From Dendrocalamus latiflorus (lineage: Eukaryota > Streptophyta > Magnoliopsida > Poales > Poaceae), in NCBI GenBank assembly GCA_017311315.1, contig CM029617.1:8445820-8509819 (forward strand): a stretch of DNA of 64,000 nucleotides. The letters run 5' to 3'. The notes beneath the pieces were generated by a model, which was given only the letters and a program-made list of their open reading frames with translations, was not told where the DNA came from and did not search any database. Position numbers and translations under genes: made by a program. The stretch's first letter is position 1. The number at the start of each line of letters is the position of its first letter. Of this stretch, positions 22,991-36,000 are shown piece after piece.

Positions 22991-23937
22991 GGACCTTTGT
23001 TTATAACTTAAAGTTGGATTTTTGGCCTAAGCAGCTTAAAAACGGTTAGCTTTTAAGCCAAGCCAGACTATTTTACATCCTAGTTTTTTGATGGATTGGA
23101 TGGTATAATTTATTATCAGAAAGTCTAAAATAGCCCTGTTATGTTGGTTGGTAAAGTCTGATTTCTGTCATCTTGTAACAATAGAATTTAATTACCCATT
23201 GTTTGACAAAGGTCAATTAGAAAATGTGTACGTACTCAATGGAGTGTTGTAACCCCCTTCACAATTACAATTACAATTTCAACATGAACAAGCAGGTGCA
23301 AAAAAACTCCAAGTGAATATGATCATGCATCGGATTGGTCATATTGTGATAAATTATGAATGTGCATACAATTTGCTGTTGTTTCTTCAAATACAAATGC
23401 AGGCCGAGGAAAGAACAAAAGAATGAATTGGTATGAAACATTGTTTCCAATTCAAGAAAAGGTAGATTGCAAAATACAAGACTTTGTTCACGTGTTGCAC
23501 ATCCACATTGTTACAACTTTCAAGAACACTAAGCAAGCGTTTAGATGCTACATTCTTTACAGGTTGTTACAACTTTCAGGAACAACAAACAATTGTTCAA
23601 GTATACAGCCTTTACACATTGTTACAACTTTCAGGAAAAGCCAATCTATCTTTTATCTTGTACAGCCCTGTTTCCATAATCAAGGCTTGGGTTCTAGGGA
23701 GTCCTCTTTCCCTGAGCCTAGAGTTGGATGCTGCTCCAGATGTACTGACAAGTGTAACACCAGCCACACCATCACTCGTGCTCAAAATCGACAAGAGGCA
23801 GTAGATGGTTAGCATACCGTGGAGGGCAACAAATGAATAAAACAATGTATCTTTATCCCAGATTAAAAGCAAGCAGGGAAAATTAATAGCTGTACCACAT
23901 CAAAATTGGTATGTTGGAAGCCTTGTAATTCGATGGA
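22991..23937. other. Non-coding stretch between MITE and methyltransferase fragment
   Basis: A/T-rich sequence with no convincing ORF. It holds a triplicated 19-bp motif (23508-23637, listed separately). Part may be the 3' flank of the methyltransferase fragment, which is transcribed leftward if at all. Confidence 0.5.
23508..23637 (+). repeat. Three spaced copies of TTGTTACAACTTTCARGAA
   Basis: Copies start at 23508, 23563 and 23619, spaced 55 and 56 bp, with diverged sequence between them. The regular spacing suggests an old tandem repeat of about 55 bp with one conserved block. Confidence 0.6.
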
Positions 23938-24136
23938 TTAGCTCATGGCCGCCATGTAGTTTTCTTTACAGACATTATGCCCTCCTTTGTCCTGTCTGAA
24001 GGTCATCACAATTTCCCAATACAGTGATCTCAAAATGGCCTCCAATGGGTCAAGGATCTTAAGTTTTTCCTTGATGATGGCACAACCTCCAGGTCTCAAA
24101 ATCCGTTCCATCTCAACCACAATTTGCGACAGGTTC
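23938..24136 (-). pseudogene. C-terminal exon fragment of a PMT-type (DUF248) methyltransferase
   Basis: Minus-strand reading gives NLSQIVVEMERILRPGG, then LEAILRSLYWEIVMTF and a short tail ending in a stop at 23938. This matches the end of plant PMT/QUASIMODO-type Golgi methyltransferases: E[VM][DE]RILRPGG, then a SLxWE block. A plausible splice acceptor (GATGTAAG) lies just upstream at 24137-24138. No other PMT exon is recognisable nearby. The metal/SAM-binding N-terminal parts are missing and the usual tail (QKxxWRP-like) is altered. It is most likely a gene fragment captured by, or stranded within, the surrounding transposon. Confidence 0.5.
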
Positions 24137-24168
24137 CTTACATCTACATAATGCAAGCAATAATACAT

Positions 24169-24609
24169 CTATAGCTCTATTTAACTACTTGTAATACCTG
24201 AGCACCACTTCAGCACCTTTTCTACATACTTCAGCACCACTATAAGCACGAGCCCTTCACAAATCACAGCTCAAAATGTATACACCTCCGGAATAACAAG
24301 AGAAATGTTTGGTGCTGCAGTGAACAACAAGGACATGGCAACAAAACTAATCCCAGATCACTGCATACATTTGGTTTACTGATCTAGGCTGCTAACGTGC
24401 ATTACGCTGCCATGAATGTGTCGGACTAATGTAATATCTCCCCAAACAAAAATTTATGATTCCACAGTGGCAAATCCACCAAGGGGAAAATTTATCGATG
24501 CTGGACAATTGATATTGTACATAGAAAATTATGTAGCCAGTTGATCATCCAATGTCAAGAACAGCAACATCTCCTTTTTCAAATGTCATTCCATTTTTTA
24601 TGGAGCAGC
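24169..24609. other. Non-coding stretch upstream of the PMT fragment
   Basis: No exon of the expected methyltransferase is visible and no repeat is seen. A short minus-strand reading near 24540-24610 (FEKGDVAVLDIG then stop) is too short to assign. Confidence 0.4.
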
Positions 24610-24639
24610 CGGTACCTAGATGAGAACGGTGGGAGAGGG

Positions 24640-24900
24640 GAGCCGGCGGTGTTGGGGATGGGTAGGAGGCCTGCAGGGTCACCGGCGGGATTGCGGGAGG
24701 TCAGCGGTGTTGGGGACGGGGAGGAGGCCAGTGGTGTCAGGGACGGGGAGGAGGCCGGCGGGGTCGCAGGGGGTGTTGGGGATGGGCAGGAGGCCTGCGG
24801 GGTCACCGGCGAGGTCACGGGAGACCTGCGATATTGGGGACGGGGAGGAGGCCTGCAAGGTCGCGGGTTGCCGGCAGGATCGCGGGTCGTCGGTGGGATC
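24640..24900 (+). repeat. G-rich minisatellite with GGGGACGGGGAGGAGGCC core
   Basis: Repeated variants of GTTGGGGACGGGGAGGAGGCC alternate with GGTCACCGGCGGG-type spacers. At least five core copies occur between 24650 and 24855. Dense G-runs on the plus strand could form quadruplexes (inference). ORFs here are artefacts of the repeat. Confidence 0.65.
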
Positions 24901-25266
24901 GCTGCACAGCCCTAATCGCCTCAGAGGCGCTTCGGTTCAGGAGGGGAACCGGGAGGGTGAAATGCAGAGGAAACTAGGGCTGTGCATTTTTCAACCGAAC
25001 CGAAAAAACCGACCCGAAAAAACCGAACCGAACCGGTCAACTCGGTTTGACCGGTTTTTGGTATTCGGTTCGGTTTTCAAATTTTGGGTTATTTTGGTAT
25101 TCGGTTTTTTCGGGAAAAACCGATTAAAAACCGAAAAAACCGAAATACCGAATAGCGCTAAAACCGGTGACTCGTCCAGTGATGTTAGATGTGCTGTGCC
25201 CACGCGTCCGGCTTCAGTCCCCTGTTTTGTTTGCTGTTCCCACGGATGATGGGCTGTGTGGCAGAG

Positions 25267-28200
25267 TGTAACATCCCAAAATTTTGAAATTTGAAAATGT
25301 GAGGCTTTTGAATTATTTGCAATATGTTTTATTTGAATTTGGAGTTTATGATGTTTTTCTGAGAAATTTGGTAAAGGTTGCAAAAGTTAAAAGGATCCAG
25401 AAAAAGCAAACATATTTAATTAATAGAAAATCAAGATTTAAAATACGAATCTGAAAAGATGATCCAGTATAAGAAGAGAGAAATCTAAGTTAAGAATATA
25501 AAATCTCATTTTGAAAATAATGGCACAAATAGCAATAAAAAGTGAATGAATAAAATACAAACACATGTACATGTATATATATGTGTGCATATACAAATTG
25601 TGCAAGAAAGAGTTTAGCACTAGGAAATAAAAATGTGCAAAATTTAAATGAGCCAGCAAGATAACAAATATACATATATATACACACACAAGTGAAACAA
25701 ATATGTAATGTACCAACATTGTGATAAGCATAGCCATGAAAAATAAAAATAAAGTAAATAAAACCGAAATAGAGGACTGATAGATTTTGTATCTATAAAA
25801 TCTAACCAAAGCTTGAAATAAAATGTCAAGTATTAAAATCAGTAACTTTAATTAGGGAATAGAAATTCAAACTCAAGATTCAAAATTTCAGAAATTGCTA
25901 AAGTTTCATATTATCTCTCATTCTTTTACCTCTCTCTCTCACTTCCATGTGGGCCCCAGCCCCTCTCTTTCCCCTCTCTTTCTCCTCTTTCTGCCAGCGG
26001 GCCCAGGCCACTTCCCCCTCTCTCTTTCTTCTCTCCTTCCTCTCCCGTGCGCCCGCACCAGCGCTGCTTTCTCTCTCTCCTCTGCCCAGAGCTCAGCTCT
26101 CTCCTTCCGCGTGGCAGCCATGCACCAAGCCCTCGCCCACGGTTTTCCCCGTCGCCCCTGGTTTCCCCGCATTGCCGCGTGACTATAAGGAGCTCGCCCG
26201 CGCCGCTTCCTCCTCTCCCCCATTTCCTTTCCGCCCGTGCGCAAGCTGCCGCCGCCGTGCTCCCGTGTGATTCCGGCCGCCCGTTGAAGCTCCGGCCAAG
26301 GTGACCGCGTCATACCGTGTCCTCGCTCCCCCTCTACTCCCTTGCCAAGTTAATTGGGTTCTCGTGCACAGGGGCTCGCGTACCGCCGTTCTTCCTCATT
26401 TCCGGCCGCCGCCGCCACCGCCACCGCCATTCCTCCTCCGTGACTCCTCGGCTCGATTCCTCCATGGGAGAGCACCTCCATGCCTCCCTGAAGCTTTCCC
26501 CGCGACCGGCCGGAGCTACGGACTGCCCCAGCTCACCGGCGTCGTGTGCATGACCCGCGCCGCCGCAGGCTCACGGTGCCGGCCCGCCTCGAACCCCCTC
26601 TGGTCCGGACAATCGCACGGTAAGCATCCCCATGATCCCCTACTGCTCATGCACCCGTAAATTCTTCCCCTCCTCCACGCTGGCGCCGCCGCCCCGTTCC
26701 ACCTCCGCCTCCGTCCGCCGAGCCTCGCCGTCGGTCTATCTTGAAGCCTCTCGGCTCACGCCGGCGCCTCCCTCGGGTCCCTTGTGTTCCCAGGATTCCA
26801 TTTCACCGGTCACCGCCTCCCTCCGGCTGCCCCCTCGCCGGCGACGCCACCATCTTCCCCAAAGCCGTCGCCTCCCCTGTTCGGCTGAAAGAAAGCTCTG
26901 TTTTGGAGCTCCGTTTCTCTGTCGCTTTGTCTAAATTATCTCCCCCTCTGCTGTCACTAACGAGCGGCAGCTCGGTTGGTTAGCCCAGCCGCTAGATACA
27001 CATGCAGTCCCGAGTTCGATTCAGCCGGCCGCACCACTTTTCCCTCATTTTCGTTTTTAATTTTTGTGGTCCATTTCAAGTAACAATAATCAAGGAAAAT
27101 AGAGAATAATCTAGGGAATGTAATAAATTTTATTAGGATGTAAATGAGATTGTTTAAGATTTAAATTTGAATTAGTTATCATATATGAATACTTAATGTG
27201 GGATGCATAATTGAATTAAAAGGCTAAATATTAATTGGGGCATTAATAAAAGATGGTTATACCTAAAATCCAAAGATAATGGAGGTATGCACAAATAGAA
27301 TTTAAATATACATCCGAGTATAGAGTTATATGTAAATAATCAAGTGGCTAATGGAAAATAATTTAGTAACACATAAAACAAGATGCAATGTTAGTTGTAT
27401 CTTTAGAACCCGAGTTTATGAATGTCCAAAAATGTTTAAAGACCAAATCCGGACTAGCTACTTGTAAAAAAAAAAGGAATTTATGTACGATAATCATAAT
27501 AACACTATAATAGCAACAAAAATGTACGTAAAATATTCACGATACCTAAACCGAAGGGTATCTTTAACTAAATTCCTATTGGTATGTTTATTAAAATCCC
27601 TAGGTCAATTGTAAATAAAATAATCTCACCACTTGACATTATAATAAACAAGGTAATATTAGCACAACCTAAAATAATACATCTTGAATTACTAAAAATG
27701 CAAGCTATAAGATTAATACGGCAAACTAGAAATCATATACAACGTGTATATAACTCGTGCCCTAACTCTTGAAAGCTAACACTAGACAAGGCAATACTCT
27801 ACACCCCACTATAGCCTTACATCTACCCATAGGTCTAGTTTGACTCATAGAACTTCCTTAATAAATATAAAAATAATAAAAGAAGTTATTAATAAATAGA
27901 TCAAGTCATCATATTTTGCCATCAGCTATACTTAGCTATCTCCGAATTCTAAACAAAAATAATCTCATTAATATACCTTTGCCATGACCCGTCCTTGATC
28001 TCCATTTCGACAAGTTTTCCCTCGCCATTTCCCCGCTCACTCCAACCACTCCGACACATGACAATACTCCGCGTCCAATCAACCTTGTCTCTAATCACTT
28101 AAATAATCATAATAAAAGTTAATCAAGCTCAATTAGATTTATTTGGACTTTTAAGTTATTTGCATTTATTTGGATTCAGTTGCTTAGCACGTAATTAGAA

Positions 28201-29943
28201 ACTGGAGTCCCAAAGAATCAATGGATCAAGCGGGATCGAGATCAAGGTGAAGATAAAGACCAGAATCTCAAGACCATCAAATGATATAGCTTGAGTGAGC
28301 TCAAGACCGCAGTAAACCGCGCCAGGCGAGTCAATACTTTGATCATGTTGAACCTACATTTCTGCAAATTACTTTGCTTTAAATTATCAAATTGCATGCG
28401 GTTATTTATATGCAAATACATGTTAATTTTAGACTCTAGTTATATTCCATTGTGTGCCTTGAATTAATATTACCCCTCCGTTGGAATATTTGAAGTCGAG
28501 AACCTTGTCGCCCTAGCAAAAATTATAATAATACCCTTTCGAAAATAAGTCCGTAATTATATGCCATGCTTAGTAATGTTTAGGTACTCATGGGCGCGAA
28601 GGCGCCCAAGCATCACTTTAATCATGAGAAATTGATTTGGGCAGTCATGGTGGGAATGACTGGTATATTTTGACAGGGTTATTTTCTGCTCCCAAAACTC
28701 TTAAATTGCTTACATATCTGAGCGGATGGTTTGGGGGCTGGAATGTGGTGCGGTGGGAGCACAAATTATGGAGTGTGGTAGAACCGCTCAGATAATACTA
28801 AGGACTGAATCTTGTGATGACCTCCTGATGTAAAACAGTACAACCACAAGTCTATAATGGGTACGACCTAGCTGAATAACTTGCAAGGGTTTAGTTCAGA
28901 TATCACCGAGGAAAGTGGGTGCCAGGGTGTACTGGTTTACTCACAGTGAGGCACAGGGTGTACTGTACTCGCACGGCGCAAGAGGGGGCTTCTGACTGTG
29001 GTGGTGTAACCCTTCAGCGGTGAAACCTCAGCGTGGGTGGTGTCTAGCTAGATCGGAGTAAGGTAAAGGCTTTGTGATAAATTATCTGGGTCTCATGCCT
29101 AAGGAAGCATGTTGGCAAAAAGGATAGTTCATCTCTTGTGGTGAAAGTGTACAAACTCTGCAGAGTCAAAACTATTCGAATAGCCGTGCCCACGGTCATG
29201 GGCGGACATGGGAACTTACTCGAGATAGTTCTATTTCAAAATGTTTTGTGGGTGGGAATGGAAATGCGAAGGGCGAAGGACTGCCCTGGTTTGGAATTGT
29301 CCTGGGCGTCGTCCCAGTGGTAAGTTAAGCGGCTATAACGCTGAAGAAATTGCTATATGGTGCAGATGCCATGTAACGGTGGATGGAATCTGAATCGATA
29401 TTAATAATGCATTTCCTTGTACATTATGATTTGGTTCAAACTGCTAGGTCTTAGGGATTTTTAAGTAATTGTATTCAAAAGCACTCTACGCAAAAATAAA
29501 ATAACCCGAGCCTTCCTTTGATAAGCCATGCATACTATTTAATTGCATTCTGTGTATTGGCTCGCGGAGCACGGGGTCGGAGTGCTCATGCTCGCTTTTG
29601 CGACAAAATTCAGAATCAGGAAATCAAATCACCTCGCCTCAGCAACAAGATTGGACAAGCTGGCCGAGAAGATGAAGATGTCAAGGGCTAGGTCGCGAAC
29701 CTCCAGTTGGCTGCCTGTGGGCATGTCCTGAAGGTCCCACCTGTGTGCTTCGTTCTTCCGCTGCTGCAATTTAATGATTTCGGCTTAATCGGCCCATGAG
29801 TAAGTTTACTATTAAACTTTACGCTTTCGCATGATATGTATTTTGATATTCAGAACTGTAAACTGTGAGCACTATCTACTGATCCAGGGAATAGTGCGGT
29901 GGAATCACAGTGGAATCCGGATGTTAATATCTGGGTCCCTACA
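25267..29943 (+). repeat. LARD LTR a (4677 bp)
   Basis: TGTAACATCC...CCCTACA, directly preceded by TSD CAGAG. An A/T-rich 5' third is followed by a GC-rich promoter-like block (25930-26980, with a CTATAAGG box near 26182), an embedded tRNA-like unit (26963-27033) and an A/T-rich 3' part. It contains the block shared with the other long LTR (28840-29210). Confidence 0.93.
26963..27033 (+). repeat. tRNA-derived SINE-like head inside the LARD LTR
   Basis: CAGCTCGGTTGGTTAGCC resembles a tRNA D-arm/A box. About 30 bp on, CCGAGTTCGATTC resembles the T-arm/B box (GGTTCGANTCC). A T-rich tail follows (TTTTCGTTTTTAATTTTTG). I cannot fold a full cloverleaf, so a SINE head is likelier than a tRNA gene. 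Identical copies occur in the other two LTRs at 34709-34779 and 42453-42523. Confidence 0.45.
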
Positions 29944-32900
29944 GGCATGGTATCAGAGCATATCGACTGCAGGTCGTGACCTAGTTAGCCTGGCCGTTAG
30001 CCTCATGACTAGAAGTATTTCTTCAAAATCTATTTCGAAAAATATAAGTTGTAATGCTCAATCTCATCTCTCTTAGATGATTCCCCCTTATCTATATGCT
30101 ACCATAGCCATTTTACTTCTGAAGCTCTCTTACCCAAATTCAAAGTGATGAAAATCCAGTACTTCTCTTGTAACCACTCTATGAAAATACGCCTTAGGCC
30201 AAGAATTATGAAGCTTACACTTGAGACCTAATTGTTTTATTCTGGGGTGAAATAATAGTGCGAATTTTGGGTAAATGTATCGGTGGAGTTTAATTGAATA
30301 GATTGACCAGACAGATGAATTAAGTATTTTTGAGAGAAATAGAAAGTGTGAAACCGACTAAAGGATTGCACACTGATAAATTGTATCATTCCTGGAAGAT
30401 GTTTGCAACAATGGAATAATAGGATATGATCAATAACAGGAAGGATTCACTAAAATTGTGAGAAGTTGGATAACAGCTATCGGAGTACAGACTGGATTAG
30501 ATTATGTTATTCCTGGAGGATGCTTACAATAATGAATAAATTCGAAGGTTGATAATAAAGATTTAGGATGGTTACTAAATGAGTAATTATGATTTTGAAT
30601 ACAATCTCGGATTATTAGGAAGTCCTGATACACATGACACTGGTGGATTTAAAAGTAATAATGATGGATAATTGAGGAGTAGATATACAATAAAGATTCA
30701 GGTTGATCATTGAAGAAGCAAACTATAGATTTGGATCAGTGACACCAGACTGGATTATTAGGAGTTCACGATATGAAAGTCATCAATGGATCTAAATAAA
30801 GAAAGCTAGATCTTCATAGGATTAGAAAGCTGATAAGATTGGCAATTGATGAACCTAAGATTGGATTTATAAAGATGTGGTGGAAATTCAGGCACATATC
30901 GGAATTTGATAACTTCGATTCGATTAATAAGAATTTTAAATGGAAGATGGCTGTTTATGGTAACCACATAAAGAAGTTGGTAGGTTCATGATTGATCATA
31001 AGAGGGATAATGACAGTGTGGAGTCTAGGATAAATAAATTGGTGGAGCGTAATTGAATATACAGGCTAGATAGATGATTTAAATGATTTTTGGAGAATTA
31101 GGGAGTGCAAAGGTATTTGATGGGTTGTGACACTGATAATTTAAAATTATTGGGAGATGTTGACAATATTGAGATTAATAGGATTTGAACAATTTCTAGA
31201 TGGGTGAATTGAATTTCTGAGAATATTGGAGGAATCATAATAAGTAGTGGATTATAATCTTGATAAGTGTATTCTCGGTGGATGTACACTAGTGAATCGT
31301 AGATTTGATCATTAATGTATTTGGTGGAGGTATACTAGTGAATTAGTTAGTGATAGATAATGGAAAAGGAGATTGATTACTAGAAGAATGAATTTATGGT
31401 TTTGGATCAATAACAAAAAGGATTGAATATGATTGAAAGTCAAAGATTTATGCGAGACTTAGATAACCATGACTAGGTTAATGAAATGATGGATGATACA
31501 ATAGGAAGAGTATGATTGGTGGATCGAATACAATAAATAATCTCCTTCGCTGTTTGGAGTCTTAGATGGCAGTAATACTATGAACAATTAATGAAGAAAG
31601 ATAACCTAAGTGCAGTTTGCAAAAGTGGAAGTTAAATTATAAAGGCCATTGGATTCTAAGCCTTACGTACAGACAAATCATATGGGAGTGACTTGATTCA
31701 GTGATGGATAGTTGAACGTTGGAAGAGATTAGGATACAAAAAAAAAATCTATTTAGCCACAAGGATCATTTAAAAAAAAGGAGTGAGTGCTAAAACCAGT
31801 GAAACTACCCCAAATACTTTCCACTTCTTTCTATTAATTACAAAAGGAAAAATTTTGATCCTTTTCTCATACCCCTACTCCAAATATTAAGGTTAGGAAC
31901 GACGAAGATGATCATGAAGATAAGGTGGTCTCGTTTTAGACGGATTGTGCATATGAACCCTGCACCCTCCTATGTGTGCTCCCCGAGTAGACGTTGTATT
32001 GTTGCAAGATTCTATTTGGCCCTGTGCACTGCCTCTTGCCCTCGGGCGTCCTATTTCGCAGTCACAGGAAAAGCTTGCTTTTAAAATTTGTGTGGTTCTG
32101 TATCACCCCAGCTTCTGGGGTATTTTCCTTTAAAGTTAAATGGGTTAGAACATCTTATCTCCGCGATTTAATCCTCATGCTATTCCCTCTCACCTTTTCT
32201 GAAAACCCCATCGGATCCAAAAGAACGAAATAACCAGTAACCCAAAACCAGTGCAATCAAGAAGATGTGAAGATTCTGCAACCTTCCAATATTTGAGGAG
32301 AACAACATCACTGTGAACAAGGCCACCCGCCAATCTCGTGACGACCAAGACAGCTAAGAGTACAATAGATGAATAATGACAATCATCATTTATTTAAGGG
32401 GGGTAGCACTATGAGACAGAAATGTCGAAGAACTACTGCGAGGTAGGTTTGGAGCTGCAACAACATGGACTCAGAGCTACTCGAACTAGTACAAGGAGAT
32501 TCGCAAGGCCAGAAATCTTCTGGTAATGAAGACTACAAGATGTACTAGTAGCTAAAACGGTCATGCTTAGGCAGATCTAAAAACTAAGAGCGAGATCACA
32601 GTAGAAGTGAAAGACCACCATAAAGATATGTCCATAACCACCTTTGCATCCCTAAGATCCTCTATCCCTCGGGCACAAACCATTTCTACCCACCTATTAG
32701 TATGAACATTCTACAACCATATGTCCAATAGACGATGCAACTACTCCATTCCACGACGACATGAAGACAACAACGCCAAAGAGCAAGTATTTGGAAGTCT
32801 ACGACTTATCCAGAAGAACAAGGTTTCTCTCTTCCCTTTTGACCTCTCCACGTGTTAACCCCCAATGTGTAGATCTTCATCTCCCTGTGGAGCTCAGGAA

Positions 32901-33012
32901 CTATACGTCGAGCAGCACCCGGAAACCCATTGCTAGCAAATGTAACCCCACCTCCTTTCTTTCAACTCTACCGGAATCTCGGGGTCGAGATTCATTTAAG
33001 GGGGGGTAGATT
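29944..33012 (+). other. LARD internal domain 1 (non-coding)
   Basis: 3069 bp with no gag, protease, RT, RNase H or integrase motif in any frame. It begins with the primer site and ends with the polypurine tract AAGGGGGGG near 32998-33006 before TAGATT and the next LTR. A near copy of that tract (TTTAAGGGGGGTAG) lies about 600 bp upstream at 32393-32406. The stretch 30240-31760 has many GGATT/GATAAT-like diverged repeats (...GGATTGAATA, TGATTGGTGGA...), but no clean period. Confidence 0.85.
29948..29959 (+). other. Primer-binding site, LARD unit 1
   Basis: TGGTATCAGAGC, complementary to the 3' end of plant initiator-Met tRNA. It lies four bases after the LTR end. The same site in unit 2 is at 37693-37704. 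Confidence 0.92.
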
Positions 33013-36000
33013 TGTAACATCCCAAAATTTTGAAATTTGAAAATGTGAGGCTTTTGAATTATTTGCAATATGTTTTATTTGAATTTGGAGTTTATGATGT
33101 TTTTCTGAGAAATTTGGTAAAGGTTGCAAAAGTTAAAAGGATCCAGAAAAAGCAAACATATTTAATTAATAGAAAATCAAGATTTAAAATACGAATCTGA
33201 AAAGATGATCCAGTATAAGAAGAGAGAAATCTAAGTTAAGAATATAAAATCTCATTTTGAAAATAATGGCACAAATAGCAATAAAAAGTGAATGAATAAA
33301 ATACAAACACATGTACATGTATATATATGTGTGCATATACAAATTGTGCAAGAAAGAGTTTAGCACTAGGAAATAAAAATGTGCAAAATTTAAATGAGCC
33401 AGCAAGATAACAAATATACATATATATACACACACAAGTGAAACAAATATGTAATGTACCAACATTGTGATAAGCATAGCCATGAAAAATAAAAATAAAG
33501 TAAATAAAACCGAAATAGAGGACTGATAGATTTTGTATCTATAAAATCTAACCAAAGCTTGAAATAAAATGTCAAGTATTAAAATCAGTAACTTTAATTA
33601 GGGAATAGAAATTCAAACTCAAGATTCAAAATTTCAGAAATTGCTAAAGTTTCATATTATCTCTCATTCTTTTACCTCTCTCTCTCACTTCCATGTGGGC
33701 CCCAGCCCCTCTCTTTCCCCTCTCTTTCTCCTCTTTCTGCCAGCGGGCCCAGGCCACTTCCCCCTCTCTCTTTCTTCTCTCCTTCCTCTCCCGTGCGCCC
33801 GCACCAGCGCTGCTTTCTCTCTCTCCTCTGCCCAGAGCTCAGCTCTCTCCTTCCGCGTGGCAGCCATGCACCAAGCCCTCGCCCACGGTTTTCCCCGTCG
33901 CCCCTGGTTTCCCCGCATTGCCGCGTGACTATAAGGAGCTCGCCCGCGCCGCTTCCTCCTCTCCCCCATTTCCTTTCCGCCCGTGCGCAAGCTGCCGCCG
34001 CCGTGCTCCCGTGTGATTCCGGCCGCCCGTTGAAGCTCCGGCCAAGGTGACCGCGTCATACCGTGTCCTCGCTCCCCCTCTACTCCCTTGCCAAGTTAAT
34101 TGGGTTCTCGTGCACAGGGGCTCGCGTACCGCCGTTCTTCCTCATTTCCGGCCGCCGCCGCCACCGCCACCGCCATTCCTCCTCCGTGACTCCTCGGCTC
34201 GATTCCTCCATGGGAGAGCACCTCCATGCCTCCCTGAAGCTTTCCCCGCGACCGGCCGGAGCTACGGACTGCCCCAGCTCACCGGCGTCGTGTGCATGAC
34301 CCGCGCCGCCGCAGGCTCACGGTGCCGGCCCGCCTCGAACCCCCTCTGGTCCGGACAATCGCACGGTAAGCATCCCCATGATCCCCTACTGCTCATGCAC
34401 CCGTAAATTCTTCCCCTCCTCCACGCTGGCGCCGCCGCCCCGTTCCACCTCCGCCTCCGTCCGCCGAGCCTCGCCGTCGGTCTATCTTGAAGCCTCTCGG
34501 CTCACGCCGGCGCCTCCCTCGGGTCCCTTGTGTTCCCAGGATTCCATTTCACCGGTCACCGCCTCCCTCCGGCTGCCCCCTCGCCGGCGACGCCACCATC
34601 TTCCCCAAAGCCGTCGCCTCCCCTGTTCGGCTGAAAGAAAGCTCTGTTTTGGAGCTCCGTTTCTCTGTCGCTTTGTCTAAATTATCTCCCCCTCTGCTGT
34701 CACTAACGAGCGGCAGCTCGGTTGGTTAGCCCAGCCGCTAGATACACATGCAGTCCCGAGTTCGATTCAGCCGGCCGCACCACTTTTCCCTCATTTTCGT
34801 TTTTAATTTTTGTGGTCCATTTCAAGTAACAATAATCAAGGAAAATAGAGAATAATCTAGGGAATGTAATAAATTTTATTAGGATGTAAATGAGATTGTT
34901 TAAGATTTAAATTTGAATTAGTTATCATATATGAATACTTAATGTGGGATGCATAATTGAATTAAAAGGCTAAATATTAATTGGGGCATTAATAAAAGAT
35001 GGTTATACCTAAAATCCAAAGATAATGGAGGTATGCACAAATAGAATTTAAATATACATCCGAGTATAGAGTTATATGTAAATAATCAAGTGGCTAATGG
35101 AAAATAATTTAGTAACACATAAAACAAGATGCAATGTTAGTTGTATCTTTAGAACCCGAGTTTATGAATGTCCAAAAATGTTTAAAGACCAAATCCGGAC
35201 TAGCTACTTGTAAAAAAAAAGGAATTTATGTACGATAATCATAATAACACTATAATAGCAACAAAAATGTACGTAAAATATTCACGATACCTAAACCGAA
35301 GGGTATCTTTAACTAAATTCCTATTGGTATGTTTATTAAAATCCCTAGGTCAATTGTAAATAAAATAATCTCACCACTTGACATTATAATAAACAAGGTA
35401 ATATTAGCACAACCTAAAATAATACATCTTGAATTACTAAAAATGCAAGCTATAAGATTAATACGGCAAACTAGAAATCATATACAACGTGTATATAACT
35501 CGTGCCCTAACTCTTGAAAGCTAACACTAGACAAGGCAATACTCTACACCCCACTATAGCCTTACATCTACCCATAGGTCTAGTTTGACTCATAGAACTT
35601 CCTTAATAAATATAAAAATAATAAAAGAAGTTATTAATAAATAGATCAAGTCATCATATTTTGCCATCAGCTATACTTAGCTATCTCCGAATTCTAAACA
35701 AAAATAATCTCATTAATATACCTTTGCCATGACCCGTCCTTGATCTCCATTTCGACAAGTTTTCCCTCGCCATTTCCCCGCTCACTCCAACCACTCCGAC
35801 ACATGACAATACTCCGCGTCCAATCAACCTTGTCTCTAATCACTTAAATAATCATAATAAAAGTTAATCAAGCTCAATTAGATTTATTTGGACTTTTAAG
35901 TTATTTGCATTTATTTGGATTCAGTTGCTTAGCACGTAATTAGAAACTGGAGTCCCAAAGAATCAATGGATCAAGCGGGATCGAGATCAAGGTGAAGATA

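Noticed and set aside
22726..23137. A short MITE using CTAAAATAGCCC at 23137 as right terminus
   Set aside because: It matches the left terminus much less well than 46439-46458 and shows no duplication. Kept only as an alternative.
25438..25829. Hydrophobic minus-strand ORFs resembling membrane proteins
   Set aside because: A/T-rich LTR sequence read as Phe/Leu/Tyr; present in all three LTRs with no start context or homologue.
25895..26983. Overlapping Pro/Ser-rich ORFs (repeated at 33641 and 41385)
   Set aside because: They are identical in three LTR copies and lie in a pyrimidine-rich LTR segment. There is no domain and no codon-position signal.
26963..27033. A functional tRNA gene
   Set aside because: A- and B-box-like strings are present, but the acceptor stem and D-stem do not close; better read as a SINE head.
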